In this document: one piece after another, positions 1 through 12,865 of the stretch
Layout of the letters: every line of letters begins with the position of its first letter
Numbering within the stretch: the stretch's first letter is position 1
Origin: Cryptomeria japonica
Lineage: Eukaryota; Streptophyta; Pinopsida; Cupressales; Cupressaceae
Direction of reading: 5' to 3'
Assembly (NCBI RefSeq): GCF_030272615.1
Contig: NW_026729278.1
Coordinates: forward strand, 53,200 to 117,199
Length of the DNA: 64,000 nt
The notes under the pieces: generated by a model
What the model saw: the letters and a program-made list of their open reading frames with translations, nothing else
What the model was told of the DNA's origin: nothing
Database searches by the model: none
Program-made: the position numbers and the translations under genes

Positions 1-1140
1 AGACCATCAATATTAACACATGGAAACACGAGATTAATTGATGACTGTTGGAATCTTGGAACCTAGAATAATACCAAGGCTAAAGATTATATTGAAACTG
101 AGTAAATAGATATCATTAATAACTAAATGAGAATACATGCGATCGTGTAAAGGTTGCAATTAAGCTATGATTGCATAAATAGTATCAATGAGTAGGTAGT
201 TTCACAAGTAGGTTAATGTGCATTCTTTTGGTGATAGGGTGAGATAAGTTAGCAGATGTGTGATGCATTATGAAGTCGACAACATTATAGAAATATTCAT
301 TTTAGCCACAATAGCTCATATTTGACATGTTAAGGTATAAGTATAAGAGATTAAAGTATATGCATAGAGCGAAGTTCAAGGTTGGTCAATATGGTGTCTT
401 GTTATTATGTTAAAGCTATGGATAAGGATGTGTACATCCATAGGTACCCTACATTATCTAGGTTTTTAGAACGTAGGTTATGATATATATATATATATGG
501 TTATGTAAGTTTGTAGTAATGTTTGCATTGGGTTCCCAAGTGGATCTAATGGCTATAGGGAAGTATTTTGTGCCTAGTTAGTGGTAATCGATCAATGTTG
601 ATGTTAGCATGCATTAAGGTTATTTGAGGACAACAATAGCAGCATATCATGTGAAGTGTGTGATATAGGTTAATATGCATACATGCACTTGTAGTTGTGT
701 TCCATGGTAAGGTTTGATCATTAGGAAGATAAAAGTGAATTATCATGATAATGGTAAATTAAATGTATTTATCATAAATCATTAATGTTGTAGGAAAAGT
801 AGTGATGTCAATTCCTTAGTGATTCAACTAAACCTTATAAATATAACTTCACTTGTATTAGTAATGTAATGTATCAAACAATGGTTAAGCACTTAACGTT
901 AAATTATTACTATTGAACCAACTCTTAAACATAATTTTTAGTTTTAGTTAAATGTAAATCTTATTAGTAAAAAATATAAAATCATCCCACTCCTTTAGAC
1001 TAGATGTAGTAAGTTTCCCTGGGGTTTGTTGGCTGGCACTACACCTAACATGCAAATAGAGATTTTTTTAAAAATTTGTACTAATGCATTACAATCAACT
1101 ATCTACTCATATGCATCTAACATCCATTATCAAAACTTAC
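1..1140. other. Non-repetitive flank left of the 2.17-kb array
   Basis: No gene is recognisable. The stretch is AT-rich with a short TA run near 484-498. Short open frames on both strands (546-746 minus, 1026-1247 plus) show no family motif. Similarity to the tandem array begins only a few bases before 1141. Confidence 0.6.
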
Positions 1141-3310
1141 CATTACCCATCATGAACATAATCATGCAACATGATACACAAGCGGAAATAAAACATAACA
1201 TATCCTCTATCTTTCATAAGGTACTTCAATGCCATTACTCAAACTAATAATCATAATAACAACTAACCCAATGAAAATTACTTTTATTATTAATTATTCT
1301 CTCGATGCACATATGAAAGATCATTTCTAGTCTATCTATGATAAATGTGATCTTCATCAATGCAACTACCAATTAACCCAATTAGGTCAATTTTAAAGCA
1401 CCAATACCAAATCTTCCTAATTTGAATCACTTACTCATTTCTAACATCATGAACAAATACCAATGTTAATTACCACATTATTAATCCACTCCTAAAACTA
1501 TAATAAATATATGTACAACACTAAATGCTTATCGATAGAGCCAATTCCAATTTCTTTTATTAATGAATCAATCACAAGATATATAGGTTACATCTTAATG
1601 CTCACCTAATATTGTCTACCCTTTTTCATGAGCATGCACAGTTCACCTTTACTCAAGCCATAATCATTGTCACTTTATACTGAAGATATCTCTTTTCATT
1701 TCAGAAACTGGCTCAACCTCCTGCACATTTCTGCACTCAAATCTACACCACTATATGCACACATTTGATCAATCAAATGTTAGATAAGAGATCAAAAGGT
1801 TATACCATATGATAACTTTAATAGGGTCAACATCCAGCTCTATGGTAGCAAAGGAAAACATATAACCTTGGAAGAGTGACAAGAGCAAACAAGTCAGAAG
1901 GGATAGACCTAGAATATTTGGGGCTCATTGTAGATGGCCTTGCATAGGTGAATTAAAAAATACTTTGTAATTCAACTTTAAAAAAAAATCAAAGTAAAAG
2001 AGGGTACACAACCCTTTCTAGGGTATCCTTCTCTAGACAATACACTCATCGGTTGCTACCCACTTAGGTGAAACAAAGACGAAGACCTAGATAACTTGAA
2101 CATAAAAAATGTTTGAACAATAGGATTCCTACAAAAGTACATTACGGATCCCCAACAATAAAACAAATGAATAATATACCTAGAAGAATTAAGAAAATGC
2201 AAATTACTAGACATAATTTCTATCTTACACCAGCACTAGGTTAATACCAACAAGAAAACATTAGTAAACCCCTAACACCCGAATTACAAAATGATTCTTA
2301 ATTTCAATAAAAACCTTTTACAAGAGTATATTTTGAAAAGTTAATGTAAGATAGTTCCAAACATCTAGACTATCCACGTTTCCCTTGGATTCCTATCCAT
2401 ACCTACCACTTAGGAACAAGCATTACCTAATGCTAAAAGTTACACACTAATAATTAAAAGGCTTTACGTATCCAACTTTCTACCTCAAACAATCAGAATT
2501 CAAGTACAAGATACACATAAAACACAAAACACACTTTACCCGACACTAAAGAAACATAATCTTAAATTATGAATTATACAAAAAATGTCATTTAGAATTA
2601 TGGTTTCCTAAAACATATCATTTATGTTTCCTTAAAAAAATCTAATATAATTCTTAATTTTATACTTCAAAATTAACCGCATGAATAATTAACTACATGA
2701 GATAACATGCATATGAATTTAATCTCAATCACTTTCAACCTTTACAAAGGATAACCTACCTGGATGTAACTTGATCAACAAATAGGTCAATTGAATTAAA
2801 CTAACCCTCCTAAAAGAAAAAATTACCAAGAATAAAATCATTAAACTATAACGTATAATACAAGTTTATTTCTTAAAATGATTACTTATCTAATGAAACG
2901 TTAAGAACATTAGGTACACACCTACCCTTCTAACATTAGCCAGAAAGTCCTACCAAATAGACATTTAAACTAAATAATCTAACACCCTCTTCCCATGCAT
3001 ATATACTAAAACAATTATTTAAGAATTAAAAACTTCTCTAATACAAGTTATACATACCAATTGTGTTATACTAAAAGTAGATATTTAATGTAAACAAGTC
3101 TTACCATATAGAATATGTCAATGATTAGCCAACATGTAACCTATTAATCAAGATCAAACTATTTCCATAATATAATCTTATTAATCAACATATACTATAT
3201 GCATCAAAATATAACCATATATATTTATTTTATATACCCATCATGCCAACATATCCATATCAACATCATTGAAATTATATTATGAAGATATATGTTTATG
3301 CATGATTTAC
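1141..3310. repeat. 2.17-kb tandem repeat, unit 1
   Basis: The unit is 2170 bp, counted from the anchor cattacccat at 1141 to the same anchor at 3311. It is AT-rich and has no long open frame. Internal landmarks recur in order in every unit: the ATTAATTATTCT...GATGCACATATG block, the GCTTATCGATAGAGCC block, the TAGGGTCAACATCCA block and the tract near TTTAAGAATTAAAAACTTCTC. It differs from unit 2 by scattered substitutions and small indels. Confidence 0.92.
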
Positions 3311-5487
3311 CATTACCCATCATGAAAATAATCATGAAACATGATACGCAAGCGGAAATAAAACATAACATATCCTTTATCTTTCGTAAGGTACTTCAAT
3401 GCCATTACTCAAACTAATAATCATAATAACAACTAACCCAATGAAAATTACTTTTATTATTAATTATTCTTTCGATGCACATATGCAAGATCATTTCTAG
3501 TTTATCTATGATTAATTTGATCTTCATCAATGGAACAACCAATTATCCCCATTATGTCAATTTTAAAGCACCAATACCAAATGTTCCTAATCTGAATCAC
3601 TTACTCGTTTCTAACATCATGAACTATTACCAATATTAATTACCACATTATTAATCCATTCCTCAAACTATAATAAATATATGTACAACACTAAATGCTT
3701 ATCGATAGAGCCAATTCCATTTTCTTTTATTAATGAATCAATCACAAGATATATAGGTTACATCTTAACGCTCACCTAATATTGTCTACCCTTTTTCATG
3801 AGTATGCACAGTTCACCTTTACTCAAGCCATAATCATTGTCACTTTATATTGAAGATATCTCTTTTCATTTCAGAACCTTACTCAATCTCCTGCACATTT
3901 CTGCACTCAAATCTACACCACTATATGCACACATTCGATCGATCAAATGTTGGATAAGAGATCAAAAGGTTATACCATATGATAACTTTAATAGGGTCAA
4001 CATCCAGCTCTATGGTAGCAAAGGAAAACATATAACCTTGGAAGAGTGACAAGAGCAAACAAGTCAGAAGGGATAGACCTAGAATATTTGGGGCTCATTG
4101 TAGATGCCCTTGCATAGGTGAATTAAAAAATACTTTTTAATTCAACTTAAAAAAAAATCAAAGTAAAAGAGGGTACACAACCCTTTCTAGGGTATCCTAC
4201 TCCAGACAATACACTCATCAGTTGCTACCCACTTAGGTGAAACAAAGATGAAGACCTAGATAACTTGAACATAAAAATGATTTGAACAATAGGATTCCTA
4301 CAAAAGTACATTACGGATCCCCAACAATAAAACAAATGAATAATATACCTAGAAGAATTAAGAAAACAAATTACTAGACATAATTTCCATCTTACACCAG
4401 CACTAGGTTAATACCAACAAAAAAATATCAGTAAACCCCTAACACCCGAATTACAAAAATGATTCTTAATTTCAATAAAAACCTTTTACAAGAGTATATT
4501 TTGAAATGTTAATGTAAGATAGTTCCAAACATCTAGACTATCCACCTTTCCCTTGGGTTCCTATCCATACCTACCACTTAGGAACAAGCATTACCTAATG
4601 CTAAAAGTTACACACTAATAATTAAAAGGCTTTACATATCCAACTGTCTACCTCAAACAATCAGAATTCAAGTACAAGATACACATAAAACACAAAACAC
4701 ACTTTACCTGACACTAAAGAATTATAATCTTAAATTATGAATTAATCAAAAAATGTCATTTAGAATTATGGTTTCCTAAAACATATCATTTATGTTTCCT
4801 TAAAAAAATCTAATATAATTCTTAAGTTTATACTTCAAAATAAAGGTAATTAACCCCATGAATAATTAACTACATGAGATAACATGCATATGAATTTAAT
4901 CTCAATCACTTTCAACCTCTACAAAGGATAACCTACTTGGATGTAACTCGATCAACAAATAGGTCAATTGAATTAAAGTAACCCTCAAAAAAGAAAAAAT
5001 TACCAAGAATAAAATGATTAAGTCATAATGTATAATACAAGTTTATTTCTTAAAATGATTACTTATCTAATGAAACATTAAGAACATTAGGTACACACCT
5101 GCCCTTCTAACATTATCCAGAAAGTCCTACCAAATAGACATTTAAACTGAATAATCTAACACCCTCTTCCCATAAATATATACTAAAACAATTATTTAAG
5201 AATTAAAAACTTCTCTAATACAAGTTATACATACCAATTGTGTTATACTAAAAGTAGATATTTAATGTAAACAAGTCTTACAATATAGAATATGTCAATG
5301 ATTAGCCAACATGTAACCTATTAATCAAGATCAAACTATTTCCATAATATAATCTTATTAATCAACATATACTATATGCATCAAAATATAACCATATATA
5401 TTTATTTTATATACCCATCATGCCAACATATCCATATCAACATCATTGAAATTATATTATGAAGATATATGTTTATGCATGATTTAC
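3311..5487. repeat. 2.17-kb tandem repeat, unit 2
   Basis: The unit is 2177 bp, anchor to anchor. It is very close to the first part of unit 3. A 70-codon open frame (3837-4049) exists only because this unit lacks the stop codons of its neighbours, so I do not call a gene. Confidence 0.92.
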
Positions 5488-7682
5488 CATTACCCATCAT
5501 GAAAATAATCATGAAACATGATACGCAGGCAGAAATAAAACATAACATATCCTTTATCTTTCGTAAGGTACTTCAATGCCATTACTCAAACTAATAATCA
5601 TAATAACAACTAACCCAATGAAAATTACTTTTATTATTAATTATTCTTTCGATGCACATATGCAAGATCATTTCTAGTTTATCTATGATTAATTTGATCT
5701 TCATCAATGGAACTACCAATTATCCCCATTATGTCAATTTTAAAGCACCAATACCAAATGTTCCTAATCTGAACAACTTACTCGTTTCTAACATCATGAA
5801 CTATTGCCAATATTAATTACCACATTATTAATCCATTCCTCAAACTATAATAAATATATGCACAACACTAAATTCTTATCGATAGAGCCAATTCCATTTT
5901 CTTTTATTAATGAATCAACCACAAGATATATAGGTTACATCATAACACTCACCTGATATTGTCTACCCTTTTTCATGAACATGCAGGGTTCACCTTTACT
6001 CAAGCGATCATCATTGTCACTTTACACTGAAGATTTCTCTTTCCAGTTGAGAACCTAACTCAGCCTCTCGCACATATTCCTGGACTCAAATCTACATAAC
6101 TAGATGCACACATTAGATCAATCAAATGCTAGATAAGAGTGCAAAGATTATACCATATGATAACTTTAATAGGGTCAACATCCACCACTATGTTAGGGAA
6201 AGAAAACATATAACCTTGGAAGAGTGACAAGACCAGACAACTTAGAAGGGATAGACCTACAATCTTTGGCGCTCATTGCAAATGGTCTTGGCTATGTAAA
6301 TGCACAAATACTTTGTAGTTCAGCTTAAAAAAAAATCAAAGTAAAAGAGGGTACACAACCCTTTCTAGGGTCTCCTACCCTATACAATATTGTCATCGGT
6401 TGCTACCCACTTAGGTCAAACAAAGACAAAGACCTACATAACTTGGACATAAAAACTATTTAAATAATAGGATTCCTACAAAACTACCTTAGGGATCCCC
6501 AACACTAAAATAAATGAATAATATACCTTGGAGAATTAAGAAAATGCAAAGTACTAGACATAATTTTCATCTTACACTAGCACTAGGTTAATACCAACAA
6601 AACACATTAGTAAAGCTTTGACACCTGAATTACAAAAATGATTCTTAATTTCAATAGAATCCTCTTACAAGAGTATATTTTGAAAAGTTAATGTAAGATA
6701 GTTCCAAACATATAGACTAGGCACCTTTCCCTTGGGTTTCTATCCATACCTACCACTTATGAATATGCATTACCTAATGCTAAAAGTTACACATTGATAA
6801 TTAAAAGGCTTTACATGTCCACCTGTCTACCTCAAAAAATCAGAATTCAAGTACAAGATACACTTAAAATACAAAACAATGTTTACTTGACACTAAAGAA
6901 CAATAATCTTAAATTATGAATTATATGGAAAATTTCATTTAGAATTATGGTTTCCTAAAACATTTTATTTATGTTCAATTATAAAAATCTAAATAAATTC
7001 TTAAATTTATACTTCAAAATAAAGGTACTTGACCGCATGAATAATTAACTACATGAGATAACATGCATATGAATCTAAACTCAATCACTTTCAATGTCTA
7101 CAAAGGATAACCTAGCTAGATGTAATTCGATCATCAAACAGGTCCATTGAATTAAACTAATCCTCATAAAAGAGAAAATTACCAAGAATGAAATCGTTAA
7201 GTCATAACGTATAATACAAGTTTATTTCTTAAAATCATAACTTATCTAATGAAATGTTAAGACAATTAGGTACACACCTACCCTTATAATATTATCTAGA
7301 AATTCCTACCAAATAGACATTTACACTAAATAATGTAACAGCTTATTCCCATACATATATACTAAAAAAATTATTTAAGAATTAAAAACTTCTCTTATAC
7401 AAGTTATACGTACCAATTGTCTTATACTAAAAACACATATTTAAGGTAAACAAGTCTTACCTTCCAGAATATATCAATGATTAACCGAGATGTATCCTCT
7501 TAATCAAGATCAAAATATTTCCATAATATAATTTTATTAATCAACATTTACTATATGCATCAAAATATAACCATATATATTCATTTTATATACCCATTAT
7601 GCCAACATATCCATATCAACATTATTCAAATTAGATTATGAAGATATATGTTTATGCATGATTTAACATTAGCATGATTTAC
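5488..7682. repeat. 2.17-kb tandem repeat, unit 3
   Basis: The unit is 2195 bp. Its first ~450 bp are nearly identical to unit 2. From about 5940 it diverges more and resembles unit 4, so it looks like a recombinant between unit types. It ends with a small extra duplication of the junction motif (gcatgattta twice, near 7655-7680). Confidence 0.9.
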
Positions 7683-10515
7683 CATTACCCATCATGAACA
7701 TAATCAGGAAACATGATATGCAAATAAAAATTAAACATAGCATATCCTCTATCTTTCCTAGGGTACTCAACGCCATTACACACACTACTAATAATAATAA
7801 AAACAAACCCAATGAAAATTAGTTCAATTATTAATTATTCTTTCGATGCACATATGCAAGATCATTTCTAGTCTATCTATGATAAATGTGATCTTCATCT
7901 ATGCAACTACCAATTAACCCCATTAGGTCAATTTTAAAGCACCAATACCAAATGTTTCTAATCTGAATCACTTAGTCATTTCTAACATCATGAACTATTA
8001 CCAATATTAACTACCATATTATTAATGCATTCCTAAAACTATAATAAATATATGTACAACACTAAATGCTTATCGATAGAGCCAATTCCATTTTCGTTTA
8101 TTAATGAATCAATCACAAGATATATAGGTTACATCTTAATGCTCACCTAATATTCTCTACCCTTTTTCATGAACATTCACGGTTTACCTTTACTCAAGCG
8201 ATCATCATTGTCACTTTATATTGAAGATATCTCTTTCTTGTTCAGAACATGACTCAAGTTCCCACACATTCCTAAACTCAAATCTACACTACTAGATGCA
8301 CACACTCGATCAATCAAATGCTAGATAAGAGATCAAAAGGTTATACCATATGATAACTTTAATAGGGTCAACATCCACCACTATGCTATTGAAGCAAAAC
8401 ATATAACCTTGGAAGAGTGAAAAGACTAGATAACTCAGAAGGGATAAACCTAAGGCCTAGACCTACAATCTTTGGGGCTCATTGCAGACGGCCTTGCCTA
8501 TGTGAATGCACAAATACTTTGTAGTTCAACTTAAAAAAAAAACAAAGTACAAGAAGGTACACAACCCTTTCTAGTGTCTCCTACTCTAGATAATACTGTA
8601 ATCAGTTGCTACCCACTTATGTGAAACAAAGACGAAGACCTAGATAAATTGTGCATAAAAACTATTTGAACAATAGGATTCCTACAAAACTACCTGAGGG
8701 ATCCCCAAAACAAAAATAAAAAAATAATATACCTAGGAGAATTAAGAAAATGCAAAGTACTAGACATAGTTTGCATCTTACACTAGGACTAGGTTAATAC
8801 CAACGAAAAACATCAGCGAACCTTTGACACTCGAATTACAAAAATGATTCTTAATTTCAATAGAAACCTCTTACAAGAGTATATTTTGAAAAGTTAATGT
8901 AAGATAGTTCCGAATGTCTAGACTAGGAACCTTTCCCTTGGGTTCCTATCCATACCTACCACTTACGAACAAGCATTACCTAATGCTAAAAGTTACACAC
9001 TAATAATTAAAAGGTTTTACATATCCAACTGTCATTTAGAATTATGAATGATACGGAAAATGTCATTTCGAATTATGGTTTCCTAAAACATATCATTTAT
9101 GGTCAATTAAAAAAATCTAATATAATTCTTATATTTATACTTCAAAATAAAGGTACTTAACCATATGAATAATTAACTACATGAGATAACATGCATATGA
9201 ATCTAAACTCAATCACTTTCAACCTCTACAAAGGATAACCTACTTGGATGTAATTCAATCAACAAACACATCAATTGAATTAACTAACCCTCATAAAACA
9301 AAAAATTACCAAGAATAAAATCGTTAAGACAAAACGTATAATTACCAAGAATAAAATAAAGGTATTTAACTGCATGACTAATTAACTACATGAGATTACA
9401 TGCATATGAATCTAAACTTGTTCACTTTCAACCTCTACAAAGGATAACCTACCTAGATGTAATTCGGTTAACAAACAGGCCAGTTGAATTAAACTAACCT
9501 TCATAAAAGAGAAAATTACCAAGAATGGAATCATTAAGCCATAACGTATAATGCAAGTTTATTTCTTAAAATCATAAGTTATCTAATGAAACATTAAGAA
9601 CATTAGGTACACACCTTCTCTTATAACATTATCCAGAAAGTCCTACCAAATAGACATTTAAACCAAATAATCTAACACCCTCTTCCCATAATCTAACTTG
9701 TATAAGAGAAGTTTTTAATTCTTAAACAATTATTTAAGAATTAAAAACTTCTCTTATACAAGTTAGACGCACCAATTGTGTTATAGTAAAAACACATATT
9801 TAATGTAAATAAGTCTTACCATCTAGAATATATCAATGATTAACCGAGATTTAGGCTATTAATAAAGATCAAACTATTTCCTTAATATAATTTGATCAAT
9901 CAACATATGTAAGCCTCACCTTAACTACATGAGATAACATTCATATGAATCTAAACTTAATCACTTTTACCTGGATGTAATTCGATCATCAAACAAGTCA
10001 ATTGAATTAAACTAATCCTCATAAAAGAAAAAATTACCAAGAATGTAATCATTAAGCCATAACGTATAATACAATTCTATTTCTTAAAATCATAACTTAT
10101 CTAATAAAATGATAATAACATTAGGTACACACCTAGCCTTATAACATTATCCAAAAAGTCCTACCAAATAGACATTTAAACCAAATAATCTAACACCCTC
10201 TTCCCATACATATATACTAAAACAATTATTTAAGAATTAAAAACTTCTCTTATACAAGTTATACGTAGCAATTGTGTTATAATAAAAACACATATTTAAT
10301 CTAAACAAGTCTTACCATCCAAAATATATCAATGATTAACCGAGATGTAACCTATTAATCTAGATCAAACTATTTCCATAATATAATTTTATTAATCAAC
10401 ATATACTATATGCATCAAAATAGAAGCATATATATATATTTATTTTATATACCCATTATGCCAACATATCCATATCAACATCATTGAAATTATATTATGA
10501 AGATATATGTTTATC
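7683..10515. repeat. 2.17-kb tandem repeat, rearranged unit 4
   Basis: The unit starts at the usual anchor and follows the family to about 9330. Parts of the 3' half are then repeated twice more: 9331-9905 restarts at the AAAGGTA(C/T)TTAACTGCATGA block, and about 9914-10515 restarts at the ACTACATGAGATAACAT block. The array ends just before a CA microsatellite. Partial repeats at an array edge suggest unequal exchange or replication slippage. Confidence 0.85.
9692..9767. repeat. Perfect 34-bp inverted repeat with 8-bp loop
   Basis: Bases 9692-9725 are the exact reverse complement of 9734-9767, separated by acaattat. The right arm is the normal array sequence (the TTAAGAATTAAAAACTTCTC tract). 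The left arm replaces the sequence other units have here, so an inverted copy was inserted in this unit only. Confidence 0.93.
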
Positions 10516-10532
10516 TTAACAACACTACATAA

Positions 10533-10535
<3 letters not shown>

Positions 10536-10570
<35 letters not shown>
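10536..10570. repeat. (CA)n microsatellite
   Basis: An uninterrupted CA run of about 35 bp is followed by a short TA run. It marks the right edge of the 2.17-kb array. Confidence 0.97.
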
Positions 10571-10572
<2 letters not shown>

Positions 10573-10577
<5 letters not shown>

Positions 10578-12507
10578 GTACAATCCCCGTGCCATGGACT
10601 ATGGATACCTCGACAGTGGTGGTTTTCCCATGATTTGTGGCTCCCATACCACTCAAAAAAACAACTTAATAAATTATTAACCAAAATTCATTCTTTCAAC
10701 AAGAAGGGACAATTAATTCAATAAAATACCATTTATTTACATACGTATATTTTAAAACAATTATAATCGGGAGTTCTATAGAGGAATAATTTTCCGCAAT
10801 AATTGATAGTTATAGAATAATGAAGGAATGAGGTAAATAAGAAAACAAAGAGGTTATTTTAAAGAAATCAATCCAAACACATTTCCTGAACACCCAATAT
10901 TTGTAGAAACAACCTCCCATTCATAGAAACAAAATGAAAATAGAAATTTTTTTATTTTGAATAGCATTATCCATTTAAAAACCCAAATTATGAATTTAAT
11001 TTTTATTCCCTTTAAATCAACAATTACCAAATAATTAAATGCATGCAACTGAAGGTTTTTAAACCCTTACCTTCAATTGCACTCTTGGAAGAGACTCTTG
11101 TAGAAAAGCTGCCAATTCCATGACACTTTCAGAAACACACAGGAAACCAAAAGGCATAATCCAAACCTCCAAAACTTTATCCTAGAATCTCTAGAAATTT
11201 GTTTACAATTTTTTTTTTTCAAGAATTTCCTTTCCAAACATCTTAGAAAAGAAACAGCAATATTTTCTAGAATATAACCTCTAAAAACCTCACATGGAAA
11301 TGAAATTTACCAAATCACTCACACATGCACGAAGGATCAAAAAGCAACACATTTAGAAACTTCCAGACTTTATAAATTTAAAAATTTCAATAAAAAATTT
11401 AAGTTATCCAACATGAAAATACAACTCATTTACTACCCAAAATGGAGCTTTTTATTAATATTTATATAAATCAAACTTTAATATTAATTCATTTATTAAT
11501 AACTAAAATATTAATTTTATTAATAAATCAACAGTAATAAATAATTAATTAAATAACTCACCTAAAATAATCAAGCCTTTTTTAATAATTAAATTCCACT
11601 AACATATTTAATTCTACTTCAGTTAATTAATAATAAAGCCTTATTGAATTCAATTACAAAGCATTATTAAATTAAATTATTCATTTACTGCTTAATATTA
11701 ATTTATTAACCAAATGATTTCATATTAATCTATCCCCTTAATATCTTTTGGGCAGGTGTGTAGAGGGGCATTAGAAAAAATGTCAAGTACCATAATTTAA
11801 ACAAGATTAATTTTTGCCAAGTTGGGGGTTTTGAAGAGGCATGGCCCTTAACCAACAATGCTACCAGATGGGGCTATATCTGTTGTGATTGTGTTCACTT
11901 GTTTGTTGCACTCATGAAAACAACATCAAAACATTATTCAACATTACTATCCATAAAACTTAAATAAAAAATCACACCTCTTGTAATATTTTTTATTGTC
12001 CAAGTTAATGTTCAATATTAATTGTTTTAAATCATCACATTCAAAATTCAAAACATTAATATAAAATATTTAGTCTAATAAAAATAGGACGTAATTTAAA
12101 AAAAATAAAAATCAAAAATCAATTTTAAAGAATAATATGTTTCTCGGTAAAACCTAAAATCTCTAATGTGGTCACTTGCTAGAAAGACCTCAAAGCCCTC
12201 TTAATTGTTTTAAGAGGAACTAAACGATATTAGTGAATGAAATTATCTAAGTGTCTTCACAAAGTGGTTCAATTTTCATAAAAGTACAATTAATCTATAC
12301 ACCAAAATACAAAATTCACAATCTTGTATGTAATTTGACCGTACATATGATATGAAATTTTTATGATAGTTTGGCCAATTCAATTATTTTCAAGACAATC
12401 TTAAATTTATCAAGTTTCTAAATTCATAAAACAAAGAATTCAAGACAATCTTCTTTACAATTATATTTTATATTTGAAAAAGATTCTAAATTAATATATA
12501 TATATTA
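10573..12507. other. AT-rich stretch without a recognisable gene
   Basis: I see no coding family, tRNA or structured repeat. The 64-codon minus-strand frame at 10854-11048 has no recognisable motif. Tracts at 11440-11720 are nearly pure A/T with repeated TTAAT words. Confidence 0.6.
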
Positions 12508-12525
12508 ATAATAAACATTATATAG
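12508..12525. repeat. Left target-site duplication of the SINE
   Basis: This 18-bp sequence matches 12761-12778 exactly and directly follows the poly(A) tail on the other side, as expected for LINE-type target-primed insertion. Confidence 0.9.
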
Positions 12526-12760
12526 TCCAAGGGGTTGAGCTTAACTAGTTAAAACATTGGGTTCTCATTGTGGAGACCCAAGTTCAATTCCCAATAGAGA
12601 CATTTGAAGTGGAATTCTATGCTGTGACTCTTGGCCTTCGATAGGATGGGGAAGGTCTTGGGGTCAATCTAATCAAACATAATAATAATAATAATAATAA
12701 TTCAAAGGTATGCAATGGGGATGGGACCCCCTACGCCAATTACCGATCAAAAAAAAAAAA
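12526..12760 (+). mobile_element. tRNA-derived SINE
   Basis: The 5' part reads like a tRNA gene with an internal RNA polymerase III promoter: an A-box-like GAGCTTAACTAGTTAAAAC near 12536-12554 and a B-box-like AGTTCAATTCC near 12581. The body contains an (ATA)n run near 12681 and ends in a poly(A) tract. It is flanked by an exact 18-bp target duplication, ataataaacattatatag, at 12508-12525 and 12761-12778. SINEs of this type are mobilised by LINE reverse transcriptase. I cannot name the SINE family. Confidence 0.88.
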
Positions 12761-12778
12761 ATAATAAACATTATATAG
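12761..12778. repeat. Right target-site duplication of the SINE
   Basis: Exact copy of 12508-12525, immediately after the A tract. Confidence 0.9.
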
Positions 12779-12865
12779 GATAATAGATATAATACATATT
12801 AATATAAAATGATAAACAATTAATAATATTAATAATAAATATTAATATTTTAATTTTATCTATTA

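Larger units (their letters stand above)
1..7015. repeat. Copy A of a duplicated segment (offset 56,985 bp)
   Basis: These bases match 56986-64000 base for base with a constant offset. I found five substitutions by eye (at 1723, 2243, 2762, 6270 and 6406 in this copy) and no indel. The match runs into both window edges, so the real duplication is longer than seen here. It contains a unique flank (1-1140) and about two and three-quarter units of the 2.17-kb array. Either a recent 57-kb tandem or segmental duplication, or redundant joining in the assembly, would look like this. Confidence 0.97.
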
